From Flavobacteriaceae bacterium (GTDB lineage: Bacteria > Bacteroidota > Bacteroidia > Flavobacteriales > Flavobacteriaceae): 13,780 bases of DNA. The stretch spans positions 1 through 13,780 of the forward strand of contig JALRDC010000136.1 in the NCBI GenBank assembly GCA_023262245.1, given 5' to 3'. The notes beneath the pieces were generated by a model. That model made no database searches. It had not been told where the DNA came from and saw only the letters and a program-made list of their open reading frames with translations. A program made the translations under genes and the position numbers. Numbering within the stretch: position 1 is the first letter of the stretch; the number at the start of each line of letters is the position of its first letter. Positions 1-6,929 of this stretch are shown piece by piece.

Positions 1-1
1 T

Positions 2-196
2 GATAAACTAGGGGTGGATGAAAACGAAGTCGTAGATGAAGCCAGTTTTACTAACGACCTAGGTGCAGACTCACTGGATACCGTAGAATTGATTATGGAG
101 TTCGAAAAAGAATTTGATATTCAAATTCCGGACGACCAAGCAGAAAATATCGCTACAGTTGGTCAAGCTATCAAATTTATAGAACAAGCAGACTAA
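2..196 (+). CDS. acpP: Acyl carrier protein, 5' end outside the window
   Basis: This is the carrier that holds growing fatty-acyl chains on a phosphopantetheine arm during type II fatty acid synthesis in the cytosol. The reading frame is already open at base 2, so roughly the first 15 residues (helix I) lie before the window. The visible part runs from DKLGVDEN to the stop at 194-196. It contains the hallmark GADSLD motif; the serine codon at 71-73 is the phosphopantetheine attachment site, followed by the acidic recognition helix (VELIMEFEKEFD) and the IPDDQAENIATVG segment typical of bacterial ACPs. A GTG at 14-16 could be mistaken for the start but lies inside conserved family sequence. 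fabF begins 9 nt downstream, so the two are almost certainly co-transcribed, as in most bacteria. Identification is very secure. Confidence 0.97.
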   Translation, partial: DKLGVDENEVVDEASFTNDLGADSLDTVELIMEFEKEFDIQIPDDQAENIATVGQAIKFIEQAD

Positions 197-205
197 AAAA
201 GCGCC

Positions 206-1456
206 ATGAAACCAAGACGCGTAGTGGTTACCGGATTGGGGGCACTTACACCAATTGGAAATACCCTCTCAGCCTATTGGGAGGGTTTATTGTCTGGTAC
301 TAGCGGAGCTGCTCCAATTACATACTTTGATCCCTCATTATTTAAAACTCAGTTTGCCTGCGAGCTAAAAAACTTTGATCCTCTAGATCATTTTGATCGC
401 AAAGAAGCGAGGAAATACGACCGTTTTGCTCAGTATGCTCTTGTGTCTGTTGCGGAAGCTCTTGAAGATGCGCAACTCCCAATAGAGACAGTTGACAAAG
501 ACCGCGTAGGAGTGATATGGGGCGCAGGTATAGGTGGTCTTGAAACCTTCCAAAACGAGGTTTTAAACTTTGCTGCTAGTGATGAAAATCCCAGATTCAA
601 TCCTTTCTTCATCCCCAAAATGATCGCAGATATTGCTCCAGGGCTTATCTCCATTAAATACGGCTTTAGAGGGCCTAATTTTGCTACCGTTTCCGCCTGT
701 GCTTCCGCATCCAATGCCATGATAGATGCGCTAAATTACATCCGCTTGGGATATGCAGACGTTATCATAACCGGAGGCTCTGAAGCTGCTGTAACCAAAG
801 CTGGAATTGGGGGCTTTAATGCTATGCATGCGTTGTCTAAAAGAAATGATGATCCAAAAACAGCTTCCAGACCTTTTGATAAAGATCGTGATGGGTTTGT
901 TTTGGGAGAGGGTGCGGGTGCTTTAATTTTAGAATCCTATGATCATGCAATGGCACGTGGAGCAACCATATACGCTGAATTAGCAGGAGGCGGACTTTCT
1001 GCTGACGCCCACCACATGACCGCTCCCCATCCGGAGGGACTTGGAGCAACAAAAGTTATGGAGAATTGCCTGCGTGATGCAGCCGTAGATCCTACCGAAG
1101 TTGATGCCATCAATATGCATGGAACTTCAACTCCCTTGGGTGATATTGCAGAATCAAATGCAATAGTAAAGGTGTTTAAAGAGCATGCCTACACCATGAA
1201 TATTAATTCAACTAAGTCCATGACAGGTCACTTATTAGGTGCTGCAGGTGCAGTAGAGGCAATTGCTTCCATTATGGCAATCAAACATGGAATAGTCCCC
1301 CCTACCATCAATCATCACACCCCAGACGAAGGAATAGATCAAAAGATAAATTTTACCTTTGGAAAAGCTCAAAAAAGAACTGTTAACGTTGCCTTATCGA
1401 ATACTTTTGGTTTTGGAGGACACAACGCTTGTGTGTTGTTCAAAAAAATAAGCTAA
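206..1456 (+). CDS. fabF: 3-oxoacyl-[acyl-carrier-protein] synthase II (KAS II)
   Basis: FabF catalyses the Claisen condensation of malonyl-ACP with acyl-ACP, the elongation step of fatty acid synthesis; in many bacteria it also tunes unsaturated fatty-acid length. The 416-residue length is normal for the family. The thiolase-fold Cys-His-His triad is present: nucleophile Cys165 in TVSACASA, His305 in NMHGTSTPLGD and His342 in STKSMTGHLLGAAGA, with the supporting Lys337. The glycine-rich GFGFGGHN-like C-terminal loop (here NTFGFGGHN) is intact. The ATG at 206 fits the usual start (MKPRRVVVTGLG). It follows acpP by 9 nt and precedes rnc by 9 nt, and rnc lies in the same reading frame beyond the TAA at 1454-1456. 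No clear Shine-Dalgarno sequence is visible, which is common in Bacteroidota. Confidence 0.98.
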   Translation: MKPRRVVVTGLGALTPIGNTLSAYWEGLLSGTSGAAPITYFDPSLFKTQFACELKNFDPLDHFDRKEARKYDRFAQYALVSVAEALEDAQLPIETVDKDRVGVIWGAGIGGLETFQNEVLNFAASDENPRFNPFFIPKMIADIAPGLISIKYGFRGPNFATVSACASASNAMIDALNYIRLGYADVIITGGSEAAVTKAGIGGFNAMHALSKRNDDPKTASRPFDKDRDGFVLGEGAGALILESYDHAMARGATIYAELAGGGLSADAHHMTAPHPEGLGATKVMENCLRDAAVDPTEVDAINMHGTSTPLGDIAESNAIVKVFKEHAYTMNINSTKSMTGHLLGAAGAVEAIASIMAIKHGIVPPTINHHTPDEGIDQKINFTFGKAQKRTVNVALSNTFGFGGHNACVLFKKIS

Positions 1457-1465
1457 ATTGGGCGT

Positions 1466-2209
1466 GTGAGAATCCTTAGATACATACGCAATTCCCGAAT
1501 GGCAACATCCGGGAATTTTTTTGACCAAATCCAAAAAAAATTGGGGATTAAAATTTCTAATCATCAAGTATATAAAGAAGCCTTTACACATAGTTCTGTA
1601 AACTTAAAAGATCCTGAAGGAAGCGCAATTAATTTTGAACGTCTTGAATTTCTTGGAGATGCAATATTAACCTCCATTATTGCTGAATATTTATTCGGTT
1701 TTTATCCTCAAGCCAAAGAAGGATCGTTGACTAAACTTCGCGCAAAAATTGTTAGTAGGGTCAAGCTGAATCAAATTGGCAAGGAAATGGGACTTTTAGA
1801 ATTAGCCAGTATTTCCAATAACCATAAAAATTTTGGAGAAGACATTCATGGTAATCTTTTAGAATCACTTATTGGAGCCCTCTTTGTTGACAAAGGATAT
1901 AATAAAACTAAAACTTATGTTATTAATAAAATTATTCATCCGTACATCGACATGAATAAACTCGACTCCTTGGTCTTAAGCCATAAAGCATTTTTGATTG
2001 AATGGAGTCAAAAAGAAAAGAAAGAACTGCAGTTTGTAACTCAAGAATCAGGAGGAGTCAATCCCCGTATAACTTACAGTTCACAAATATTGTTAAACAA
2101 TGAAGTTTTAGCGAAGTCCAAAGCCTTATCCAAAAAAAAAGCAGAAGAAAAAGCTGCTAAAATTGCAACCCGTATATTAAAATTGAATCCCAATCCAACG
2201 CAATCTTAA
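1466..2209 (+). CDS. rnc: Ribonuclease III
   Basis: RNase III is an endonuclease that cleaves double-stranded RNA during rRNA maturation and mRNA turnover. The N-terminal nuclease domain carries the signature FERLEFLGDAIL (residues 57-68; Glu58, Glu61 and Asp65) and the second metal-site segment HGNLLESLIGALF (128-140; Glu133). Asn130 stands where E. coli has Asp114, which I believe is usual in Bacteroidota. A double-stranded RNA-binding domain fills about 170-240, ending in the basic SKKKAEEKAAKIA helix. I chose the GTG at 1466 because flavobacterial homologues, as I recall them, begin with a similar IRN..NSR....GNFF leader; the alternative ATG at 1499 would give MATSGNFF. A hairpin and T-run overlap this start region. 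The stop codon abuts the next ATG at 2210, suggesting translational coupling. An A9 tract at 2132-2140 lies in the dsRBD coding region. Confidence 0.95.
   Translation: MRILRYIRNSRMATSGNFFDQIQKKLGIKISNHQVYKEAFTHSSVNLKDPEGSAINFERLEFLGDAILTSIIAEYLFGFYPQAKEGSLTKLRAKIVSRVKLNQIGKEMGLLELASISNNHKNFGEDIHGNLLESLIGALFVDKGYNKTKTYVINKIIHPYIDMNKLDSLVLSHKAFLIEWSQKEKKELQFVTQESGGVNPRITYSSQILLNNEVLAKSKALSKKKAEEKAAKIATRILKLNPNPTQS
1490..1522 (+). terminator. Terminator- or attenuator-like hairpin with T-run in the rnc start region
   Basis: AATTCCCG at 1490-1497 pairs with CGGGAATT at 1510-1517 (8 bp, four of them G-C) around a 12-nt loop. Seven T residues follow at 1516-1522. This has the form of an intrinsic terminator, but it lies 33 nt downstream of the fabF stop and inside the first codons of rnc if rnc starts at 1466; the alternative ATG at 1499 is in the loop. 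It could lower read-through from acpP-fabF into rnc-pyk or act as an attenuator. It could also be a chance result of encoding the N-S-R ... G-N-F-F leader. The stem is far too short to be a normal RNase III substrate. Confidence 0.4.
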
Positions 2210-2683
2210 ATGACCAATAAAGTCTATCACCTTGAAGTTGAAGAAGAGCCTATTGAAGAGCACTGGATCGCAATCCACAGCAGCTTAGAAGCTCATCAAA
2301 TTGCTTTTTATCTCAACAAGCAAACTTCCCTGCTTTTTAAAAGAGTGAAAAAAGATTTAAAAAATGAAAAAAAAGAAGGGGTGTTTTTACTTTTTGAATG
2401 GGAAGATTTAATTTCAGACGTAAAATGCCAATTAATTTCTAACAAGTCCATTCAAGAAATTTCTAATAGTCAAACAAATAACGGTACTTTATTTGAACTC
2501 CCAGAAATAAATGAAGTATCTTTATTTTCTGAATTTAAACAAGCTGATTTTTTTATAAAATCTTCTAATATTGAGACGCTTAATACCATACAAGACCAAT
2601 TGACTAATTGGTATAAAGTAACAATGTCCTACAAGATTTCTTTAGAAAAAATCAAAAACCAATTGAACTTAATATTTGATTAA
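2210..2683 (+). CDS. IPExxxVDY-family protein
   Basis: This 157-residue protein of unknown function matches, in position and general sequence, the small family found between rnc and pyk in flavobacteria and relatives. The family is named after an IPExxxVDY motif; here the corresponding segment appears degenerate as FSEFKQADFF (residues 106-115), keeping the E, the spaced acidic D and the aromatic. The N-terminus (KVYHLEVEEE) is also family-like. There is no signal peptide or membrane helix, and the composition is rich in Lys, Glu, Asn and Ile, so a soluble cytosolic protein is expected. The ATG directly follows the rnc stop, and the TAA overlaps the pyk ATG by one base (TAATG). Co-expression with RNase III and pyruvate kinase is therefore very likely, although no biochemical link is known to me. 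Confidence 0.82.
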   Translation: MTNKVYHLEVEEEPIEEHWIAIHSSLEAHQIAFYLNKQTSLLFKRVKKDLKNEKKEGVFLLFEWEDLISDVKCQLISNKSIQEISNSQTNNGTLFELPEINEVSLFSEFKQADFFIKSSNIETLNTIQDQLTNWYKVTMSYKISLEKIKNQLNLIFD

Positions 2684-4110
2684 TGAATTTTATCAAAAAG
2701 ACAAAAATAGTTGCCACACTAGGTCCTGCCACAGCTTCTGAAAAAGTAATGGAAGAAATGATCCTTGCAGGAGTCAATGTCTTTCGAATTAATTTTTCTC
2801 ATGCTCAGTACGAGGATATTACCAAACGAATCGAAATGATTCGAAAAGTTGACAAAAAACTGAATACCAATACAGCTATTCTCGGAGACCTTCAAGGACC
2901 GAAACTTCGTGTGGGTAAAATGAAAGAAAACACTGTAGTAAATCCCGGTGATCGGGTTACTTTTTCTACTGAAGCCCCCTTTGAAGGCAATGCGAAAAAG
3001 GCTTATATGAACTATAAAAGTTTCCCCAAAGACGTTTCTAAAGGAGAGCGAATCTTACTGGATGACGGAAAATTGATTTTTGAGGTAGTCTCAACAAATA
3101 ATGAGAATGAAGTAGAAACTAAGGTCATTCAAGGAGGACCTTTTAAATCAAACAAAGGAGTTAATTTACCGAATACCAATATCTCTCTTCCTGCACTTAC
3201 GGAAAAAGATATCAAAGATGCTGAGTTTATCTTTACTCAAGATATTGACTGGATTGCGCTTTCTTTCGTTAGATTTAGTCAAGACATCATTGATTTACAA
3301 GAGTTAATGGCGAAACATATCGATAGAAAAATTCCAATTATAGCAAAAATCGAAAAGCCTGAAGCAATAGAAAATATCGATAAAATTATTGCCTATTCAG
3401 ATGGCCTTATGGTTGCCAGAGGTGATTTGGGCGTTGAAGTTCCCGCTCAAGAAGTCCCGCTATTGCAAAAGCGACTGGTACATTTAGCAAAAAAAGCTCG
3501 CATCCCCATCATCATTGCTACTCAAATGATGGAGACAATGATCGATAGTTTAACGCCTACTCGAGCTGAAGTCAACGATGTTGCTAACTCCGTAATGGAT
3601 GGTGCTGATGCAGTAATGCTCTCTGGGGAAACTTCTGTTGGAAAATACCCTGTAGAAGTAATCCATACTATGGCAAACATATTAAGATCCGTTGAAACTT
3701 CGGAATTAATAAGGGTTCCTCAAAGCCCTCCAAACATTAGAACAAAACGATTTATTACAAAATCCATTTGTTACCACGCGGCTCACCTTGCGAATGACAT
3801 TACTGCAAAGGCGATTTGTACCCTAACAAACAGTGGGTACACGGCCTTTCAAATTTCTGCATGGCGCCCTCAAGCCCATGTTTTAGTTTTTACCTCCAAC
3901 AAGAGAATACTCAACCAATTAAATCTTTTATGGGGTGTTAAAACTTTCTATTACAGTAATTTGAACAGTACCGATAAAACGGTAGAAGAGATTAATGACA
4001 TTGCATTAAAAATGGGTTATGTTGAGAAGGACGACTTTGTAGTAAATCTTACAGCCATGCCCATTGAAGCAAAAGGAATGGTAAATACTCTTCGAGTTTC
4101 TACAATTTAG
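2683..4110 (+). CDS. pyk: Pyruvate kinase
   Basis: Pyruvate kinase transfers phosphate from phosphoenolpyruvate to ADP, giving pyruvate and ATP at the end of glycolysis. At 475 residues it is a standard bacterial enzyme without the extra C-terminal PEP-utilising domain. Visible active-site elements are RINFSH (Arg35, Asn37, Ser39), the metal and phosphate site IAKIEKPE (Lys222, Glu224), ARGDLGVE (Asp248), ATQMMETM (Thr280) and TPTRAEVNDVANSVMDG (from Thr291). The monovalent-cation region reads GDLQGPKLRVG, with Leu70, Gln71, Lys74 and Val77. This equals the Leu113/Gln114/Lys117/Val120 set (rabbit numbering) associated with potassium-independent pyruvate kinases. The start ATG overlaps the preceding stop by one base. 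The end overlaps the convergent dinB gene by 4 bp, so no terminator lies between them. Confidence 0.98.
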   Translation: MNFIKKTKIVATLGPATASEKVMEEMILAGVNVFRINFSHAQYEDITKRIEMIRKVDKKLNTNTAILGDLQGPKLRVGKMKENTVVNPGDRVTFSTEAPFEGNAKKAYMNYKSFPKDVSKGERILLDDGKLIFEVVSTNNENEVETKVIQGGPFKSNKGVNLPNTNISLPALTEKDIKDAEFIFTQDIDWIALSFVRFSQDIIDLQELMAKHIDRKIPIIAKIEKPEAIENIDKIIAYSDGLMVARGDLGVEVPAQEVPLLQKRLVHLAKKARIPIIIATQMMETMIDSLTPTRAEVNDVANSVMDGADAVMLSGETSVGKYPVEVIHTMANILRSVETSELIRVPQSPPNIRTKRFITKSICYHAAHLANDITAKAICTLTNSGYTAFQISAWRPQAHVLVFTSNKRILNQLNLLWGVKTFYYSNLNSTDKTVEEINDIALKMGYVEKDDFVVNLTAMPIEAKGMVNTLRVSTI

Positions 4111-5204
4111 AACGGAAGAGATAATTGAGGATCTAGATTATCAGCTTTTGTTTTCTTTTCCTTTTTTAAGGTATTTAAATTTGAAAGAGAAATTCCTACC
4201 AATCGGACGGAATTTAAAAGCTTTTCCTGATAAAGCAATTCTTTTGCATGTTCAAAAATTAACTCTTTTGAAGATAAGAACAAACTTCCGGTTTTACTTC
4301 TGGTGTGTTGTTTGAAGTCACTGTATTTAATTTTTAAAGTAATGGTTTTCCCGGCAACTTTATTTTTTGCAAGGCGATCTTCCAAAAGAGTTGCGATGTT
4401 TTTTAGTTTTTCTTCTAAGAACAATTCACTACTTAAATTATTTTCAAAAGTCCTTTCCGCACCCACGGATTTGGGAATGCGGTGTGGCTTTACAGGGCTG
4501 TGATGAATCCCCCGAACCACTTGAAAATAATGATTCCCTGCTTTTCCAAAATGATCCACTAAAAAATCTAAGTTTTTCCCTTTTAAATCTTTTCCCGTAT
4601 AAATTCCTAGTTTGTACATTTTGAGTTTGGTTTGTTTCCCAATACCATGGAACTTTTTTACGTCTAAGGTTTCCAAAAAACGTAAAACCTCCTCTGGAGG
4701 GAGTGTTTTTTGTCCGTCAGGCTTGTTCCAATCACTCGCAATTTTAGCTAAAAATTTATTGATAGAGATCCCTGCAGAGGCTGTTAGTCCTGTCTGGTTC
4801 TTAATCTTTGCTCTAATTTCTTCAGCTATTAGAGTTGCAGAAGGGTATTCAGAAACATCTAAAAAAGCTTCGTCAAGTGAGAGTGGCTCTACTAAGGAAG
4901 TATATTCCATAAAAATAGAGCGAATTTGATCTGAAATTTCCTTATAACGATCAAAACGGGGCTTGGCAAAAATGAGGTGAGGGCAAAGTCTTTTAGCAAT
5001 TATTCCGCTCATAGCGCTCCGTACTCCGAATTTTCGTGCTTCGTAACTAGCGGCTGACACCACTCCTCTGGATCCACCTCCTCCTACTGCAAGTGCCAAT
5101 CCTTGCCATTCGGGATGATCCAATTGTTCTACAGAAGCAAAAAAAGCATCCATATCAATATGGATGATTTTCCGTTGGTCCGGACTGGATAAATCTTCTG
5201 ACAT
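4107..5204 (-). CDS. dinB: DNA polymerase IV (Y-family translesion polymerase)
   Basis: DinB is an error-prone polymerase that copies past damaged bases. The palm-domain catalytic carboxylates are visible in IHIDMDAFFASVE (Asp17, Asp19, with steric-gate Phe22) and LSLDEAFLDV (Asp111, Glu112). The finger motif VVSAASYEARKFGVRSAM (residues 48-65) follows family form. The helix-hairpin-helix region around KFHGIGKQTKLKMYKLGI and the little-finger domain (about 240-345) are present. The C-terminus ends in QLSLPF (residues 360-365), a good match to the hexapeptide that binds the beta sliding clamp. The 365-residue length is normal and the gene appears intact. Its 3' end overlaps pyk by 4 bp tail to tail. 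It has its own 121-nt upstream gap, so it is probably transcribed from there. No LexA box is obvious to me. Confidence 0.97.
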   Translation of the reverse strand: MSEDLSSPDQRKIIHIDMDAFFASVEQLDHPEWQGLALAVGGGGSRGVVSAASYEARKFGVRSAMSGIIAKRLCPHLIFAKPRFDRYKEISDQIRSIFMEYTSLVEPLSLDEAFLDVSEYPSATLIAEEIRAKIKNQTGLTASAGISINKFLAKIASDWNKPDGQKTLPPEEVLRFLETLDVKKFHGIGKQTKLKMYKLGIYTGKDLKGKNLDFLVDHFGKAGNHYFQVVRGIHHSPVKPHRIPKSVGAERTFENNLSSELFLEEKLKNIATLLEDRLAKNKVAGKTITLKIKYSDFKQHTRSKTGSLFLSSKELIFEHAKELLYQEKLLNSVRLVGISLSNLNTLKKEKKTKADNLDPQLSLPF

Positions 5205-5325
5205 TTTATCAGATTTTGATTAGTATTCTCTTAAAATGGAACCCTTGTCGGTGCAGAGTTCTACTCATTTTTAATTAAAATGAGATTGCCCTCACTTAAA
5301 ATCAGTTTAGAAAAAGTTTTTTGAT
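5205..5325. other. Intergenic gap upstream of dinB with an A+T-rich inverted repeat
   Basis: These 121 nt separate the asparaginase stop from the dinB start; both genes are on the minus strand. CTCATTTT at 5264-5271 is an exact inverted repeat of AAAATGAG at 5277-5284 around TAATT. The repeat lacks G-C content and a following T-run on the minus strand, so it is a poor terminator; it might be an operator or a chance A+T palindrome. No good match to the Bacteroidota promoter consensus (TTG, then TAnnTTTG) was found on the minus strand, although a dinB promoter is expected here. Confidence 0.35.
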
Positions 5326-6342
5326 TTACTCTTCCCTATAAATTTTTACCGCTAAATTTCCTTCAGCATCCATGTGAGCACGATACATCCCAGCGGTATT
5401 CATCTCCATCATTGGATTTCCATGACGATCAATCCCCACAACACCTCCATCGCCTCCAAGTTTGGCAACTTTATTATGGATGACCTCCTTGGCAGCAGCT
5501 TCGATACTCATCCCCTTATATTCCATAAGAGCAGAAATATCATGTGCTACTACACTACGTATAAAAAATTCCCCCCAACCTGTAGCGGAGATGGCACAAG
5601 TAGCATTATTAGCGTAAGTTCCAGCACCAATAATAGGTGCGTCTCCTATACGATTCCATTTTTTATTGGTCATTCCTCCAGTCGATGTTCCTGCAGCAAG
5701 GTTTCCCGATAGATCTAATGCTACGCAACCGACCGTTCCATAACGTTGTTGCTGAAGAAAAGCTTTGTCTATTTCACTTAGCGAAAGTTTTTTTTGAGCA
5801 TTTGCTTCTTGTACCCTTTTTAAAGAATTGATTCTTCTTTCAGTAAAAAAATATTCAGGTTCGACAATTTCAAGATCTTGCTCCTTTGCAAAGCTATCGG
5901 CACCAGCTCCAGAAAGCATAACATGCGGAGAAGCTTCCATTACTTTTATCGCAGCGGAAATGGGATGCTTTACCGTTCGGACTCCGGAAATAGCTCCTGC
6001 ATCTAGGGTTGCTCCATCCATAAAAGAAGCGTCTAGTTCTATGGTAGCATCTGCTGTTAAAACAGCGCCTTTTCCTGCATTAAACAAAGGCGAATTTTCC
6101 ATAACATGTATGGTTTTTTCCACGGCATCTTGACTGCTGCCTCCCTCCTTTAAAATTTCATATCCTACCTGTATGGCTTCTGATAATACTTGGCGGTATG
6201 CTGCCTCCTTTTCTGCAGTCATGTTTTCTTTTAAAATAGTTCCTGCTCCTCCGTGAATGACAATTCCAAATGTGGGTTTTGTTTCTGTTTTAGTTTGACA
6301 TCCCAAAGTCAAAAGCAGCAATAAATAGAGCGTATTTTTCAT
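5326..6342 (-). CDS. Isoaspartyl peptidase/L-asparaginase, lipoprotein form
   Basis: This is an N-terminal-nucleophile hydrolase of the plant-type asparaginase family (EcAIII/IaaA-like), which cleaves isoaspartyl dipeptides and asparagine. The precursor is expected to autocleave before Thr203 (QRYGTVGC) to give alpha and beta subunits. Other active-site features are Thr221 in GTSTGG, Arg231 and Asp234 in NRIGDAPIIGAG, and the N-terminal HGGAG (30-34). Unlike the cytosolic enzyme of E. coli, this protein begins with a hydrophobic signal ending in LTLGC, a lipobox with Cys15. It should therefore be lipid-anchored in the envelope. The residues after Cys15 (QTKTE) might permit export to the surface, but that is inference. 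It is 338 residues long and intact. A 121-nt gap separates it from dinB downstream and 131 nt from the divergent gene at 6474. Confidence 0.93.
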   Translation of the reverse strand: MKNTLYLLLLLTLGCQTKTETKPTFGIVIHGGAGTILKENMTAEKEAAYRQVLSEAIQVGYEILKEGGSSQDAVEKTIHVMENSPLFNAGKGAVLTADATIELDASFMDGATLDAGAISGVRTVKHPISAAIKVMEASPHVMLSGAGADSFAKEQDLEIVEPEYFFTERRINSLKRVQEANAQKKLSLSEIDKAFLQQQRYGTVGCVALDLSGNLAAGTSTGGMTNKKWNRIGDAPIIGAGTYANNATCAISATGWGEFFIRSVVAHDISALMEYKGMSIEAAAKEVIHNKVAKLGGDGGVVGIDRHGNPMMEMNTAGMYRAHMDAEGNLAVKIYREE

Positions 6343-6473
6343 GATCTTAAACCTAATTTTATCTAAAATAAGCTTTTTTTATGGGAACCTCATTTAGAAT
6401 AACATTCTCTTGCATATTTTACTTTCAAGGGTGCTTTTTAAATAAAATAAAGTATTTTTAATAAAAATATGAT
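6343..6473. other. Divergent intergenic region with an A+T palindrome
   Basis: These 131 nt lie between two divergently transcribed genes and must hold promoters for both. TATTTTTA (6453-6460) and TAAAAATA (6462-6469) form a near-perfect palindrome ending 4 nt before the ATG at 6474; in this A+T-rich DNA it may be chance. On the minus strand TAGGTTTA (complement of 6348-6355) matches the -7 consensus TAnnTTTG at seven of eight positions, 5 nt before the asparaginase ATG. However, I see no matching TTG at the -33 position, so this is a weak candidate. Confidence 0.3.
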
Positions 6474-6908
6474 ATGTACGCCATCCTAAAAAATGTCCAT
6501 TCATACTGGGCTTTCTTCGTTCTTATTGTCTTACTTCTTGCCGTTGGAAACGCTTTACGCGGAAAAATATCAGGAAAAGAATTTGGTCCAAACGATCTGA
6601 GAATTAGTCTCTTTGGGCTTATTTTTTCTCATATCCAGCTCTTAATCGGTCTGATTCTTTATTTTGTTTCTCCTTGGTTTGAACAGTGGTCCGCAATGGG
6701 AATGGGGGTGATGAAGAATGCTGAAAGTCGTTTATACTTAGTTGAACATCCCCTAACTAACATTCTCGCAATTGTTTTAATAACAATGGGTTGGTCTATG
6801 CATAAAAGACAAAGCGAATCTTCAAAAAAGTTTTTACGTATTGCTTTATTTTACGGTTTAGGACTTGCCTTTCTATTGAGTAGAATCCCATGGGATACCT
6901 GGCTCTAA
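6474..6908 (+). CDS. Small four-helix membrane protein, possibly heme-binding
   Basis: This is a 144-residue integral membrane protein with four predicted helices at about 11-29, 43-66, 92-108 and 119-136. It resembles a flavobacterial family that I recall being labelled inconsistently in databases, including as 'cytochrome B'; its function is not established. Features that look constrained are HSYWAF (His9), SHIQLLIGLILYFVSP (His53), VEHPLTNI (His92) and the C-terminal LSRIPWDTWL. His9, His53 and His92 sit at or within helix ends, where they could ligate heme or metal, but that is inference and no CxxCH motif is present. There is no cleavable signal peptide. The ATG at 6474 is the only sensible start. 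gpsA follows 21 nt later in the same reading frame, so the two probably share a transcript. Confidence 0.75.
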   Translation: MYAILKNVHSYWAFFVLIVLLLAVGNALRGKISGKEFGPNDLRISLFGLIFSHIQLLIGLILYFVSPWFEQWSAMGMGVMKNAESRLYLVEHPLTNILAIVLITMGWSMHKRQSESSKKFLRIALFYGLGLAFLLSRIPWDTWL

Positions 6909-6929
6909 CACTCCTTTAGCCCCAAAGTA

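Noticed and set aside
430..1052. Minus-strand open frames opposite fabF
   Set aside because: Antisense to a highly conserved gene and lacking any domain signal.
4303..4929. Three plus-strand open frames of 66-105 codons opposite dinB
   Set aside because: Shadows of an intact dinB; sequences look like random translation.
5264..5284. Inverted repeat as an intrinsic terminator of the asparaginase gene
   Set aside because: The stem is almost all A-T and no T-run follows on the minus strand; I keep it only as an unexplained repeat.
5374..6133. Several plus-strand open frames of 64-112 codons opposite the asparaginase gene
   Set aside because: All are antisense to a clear, complete enzyme gene and show no family resemblance or plausible composition.
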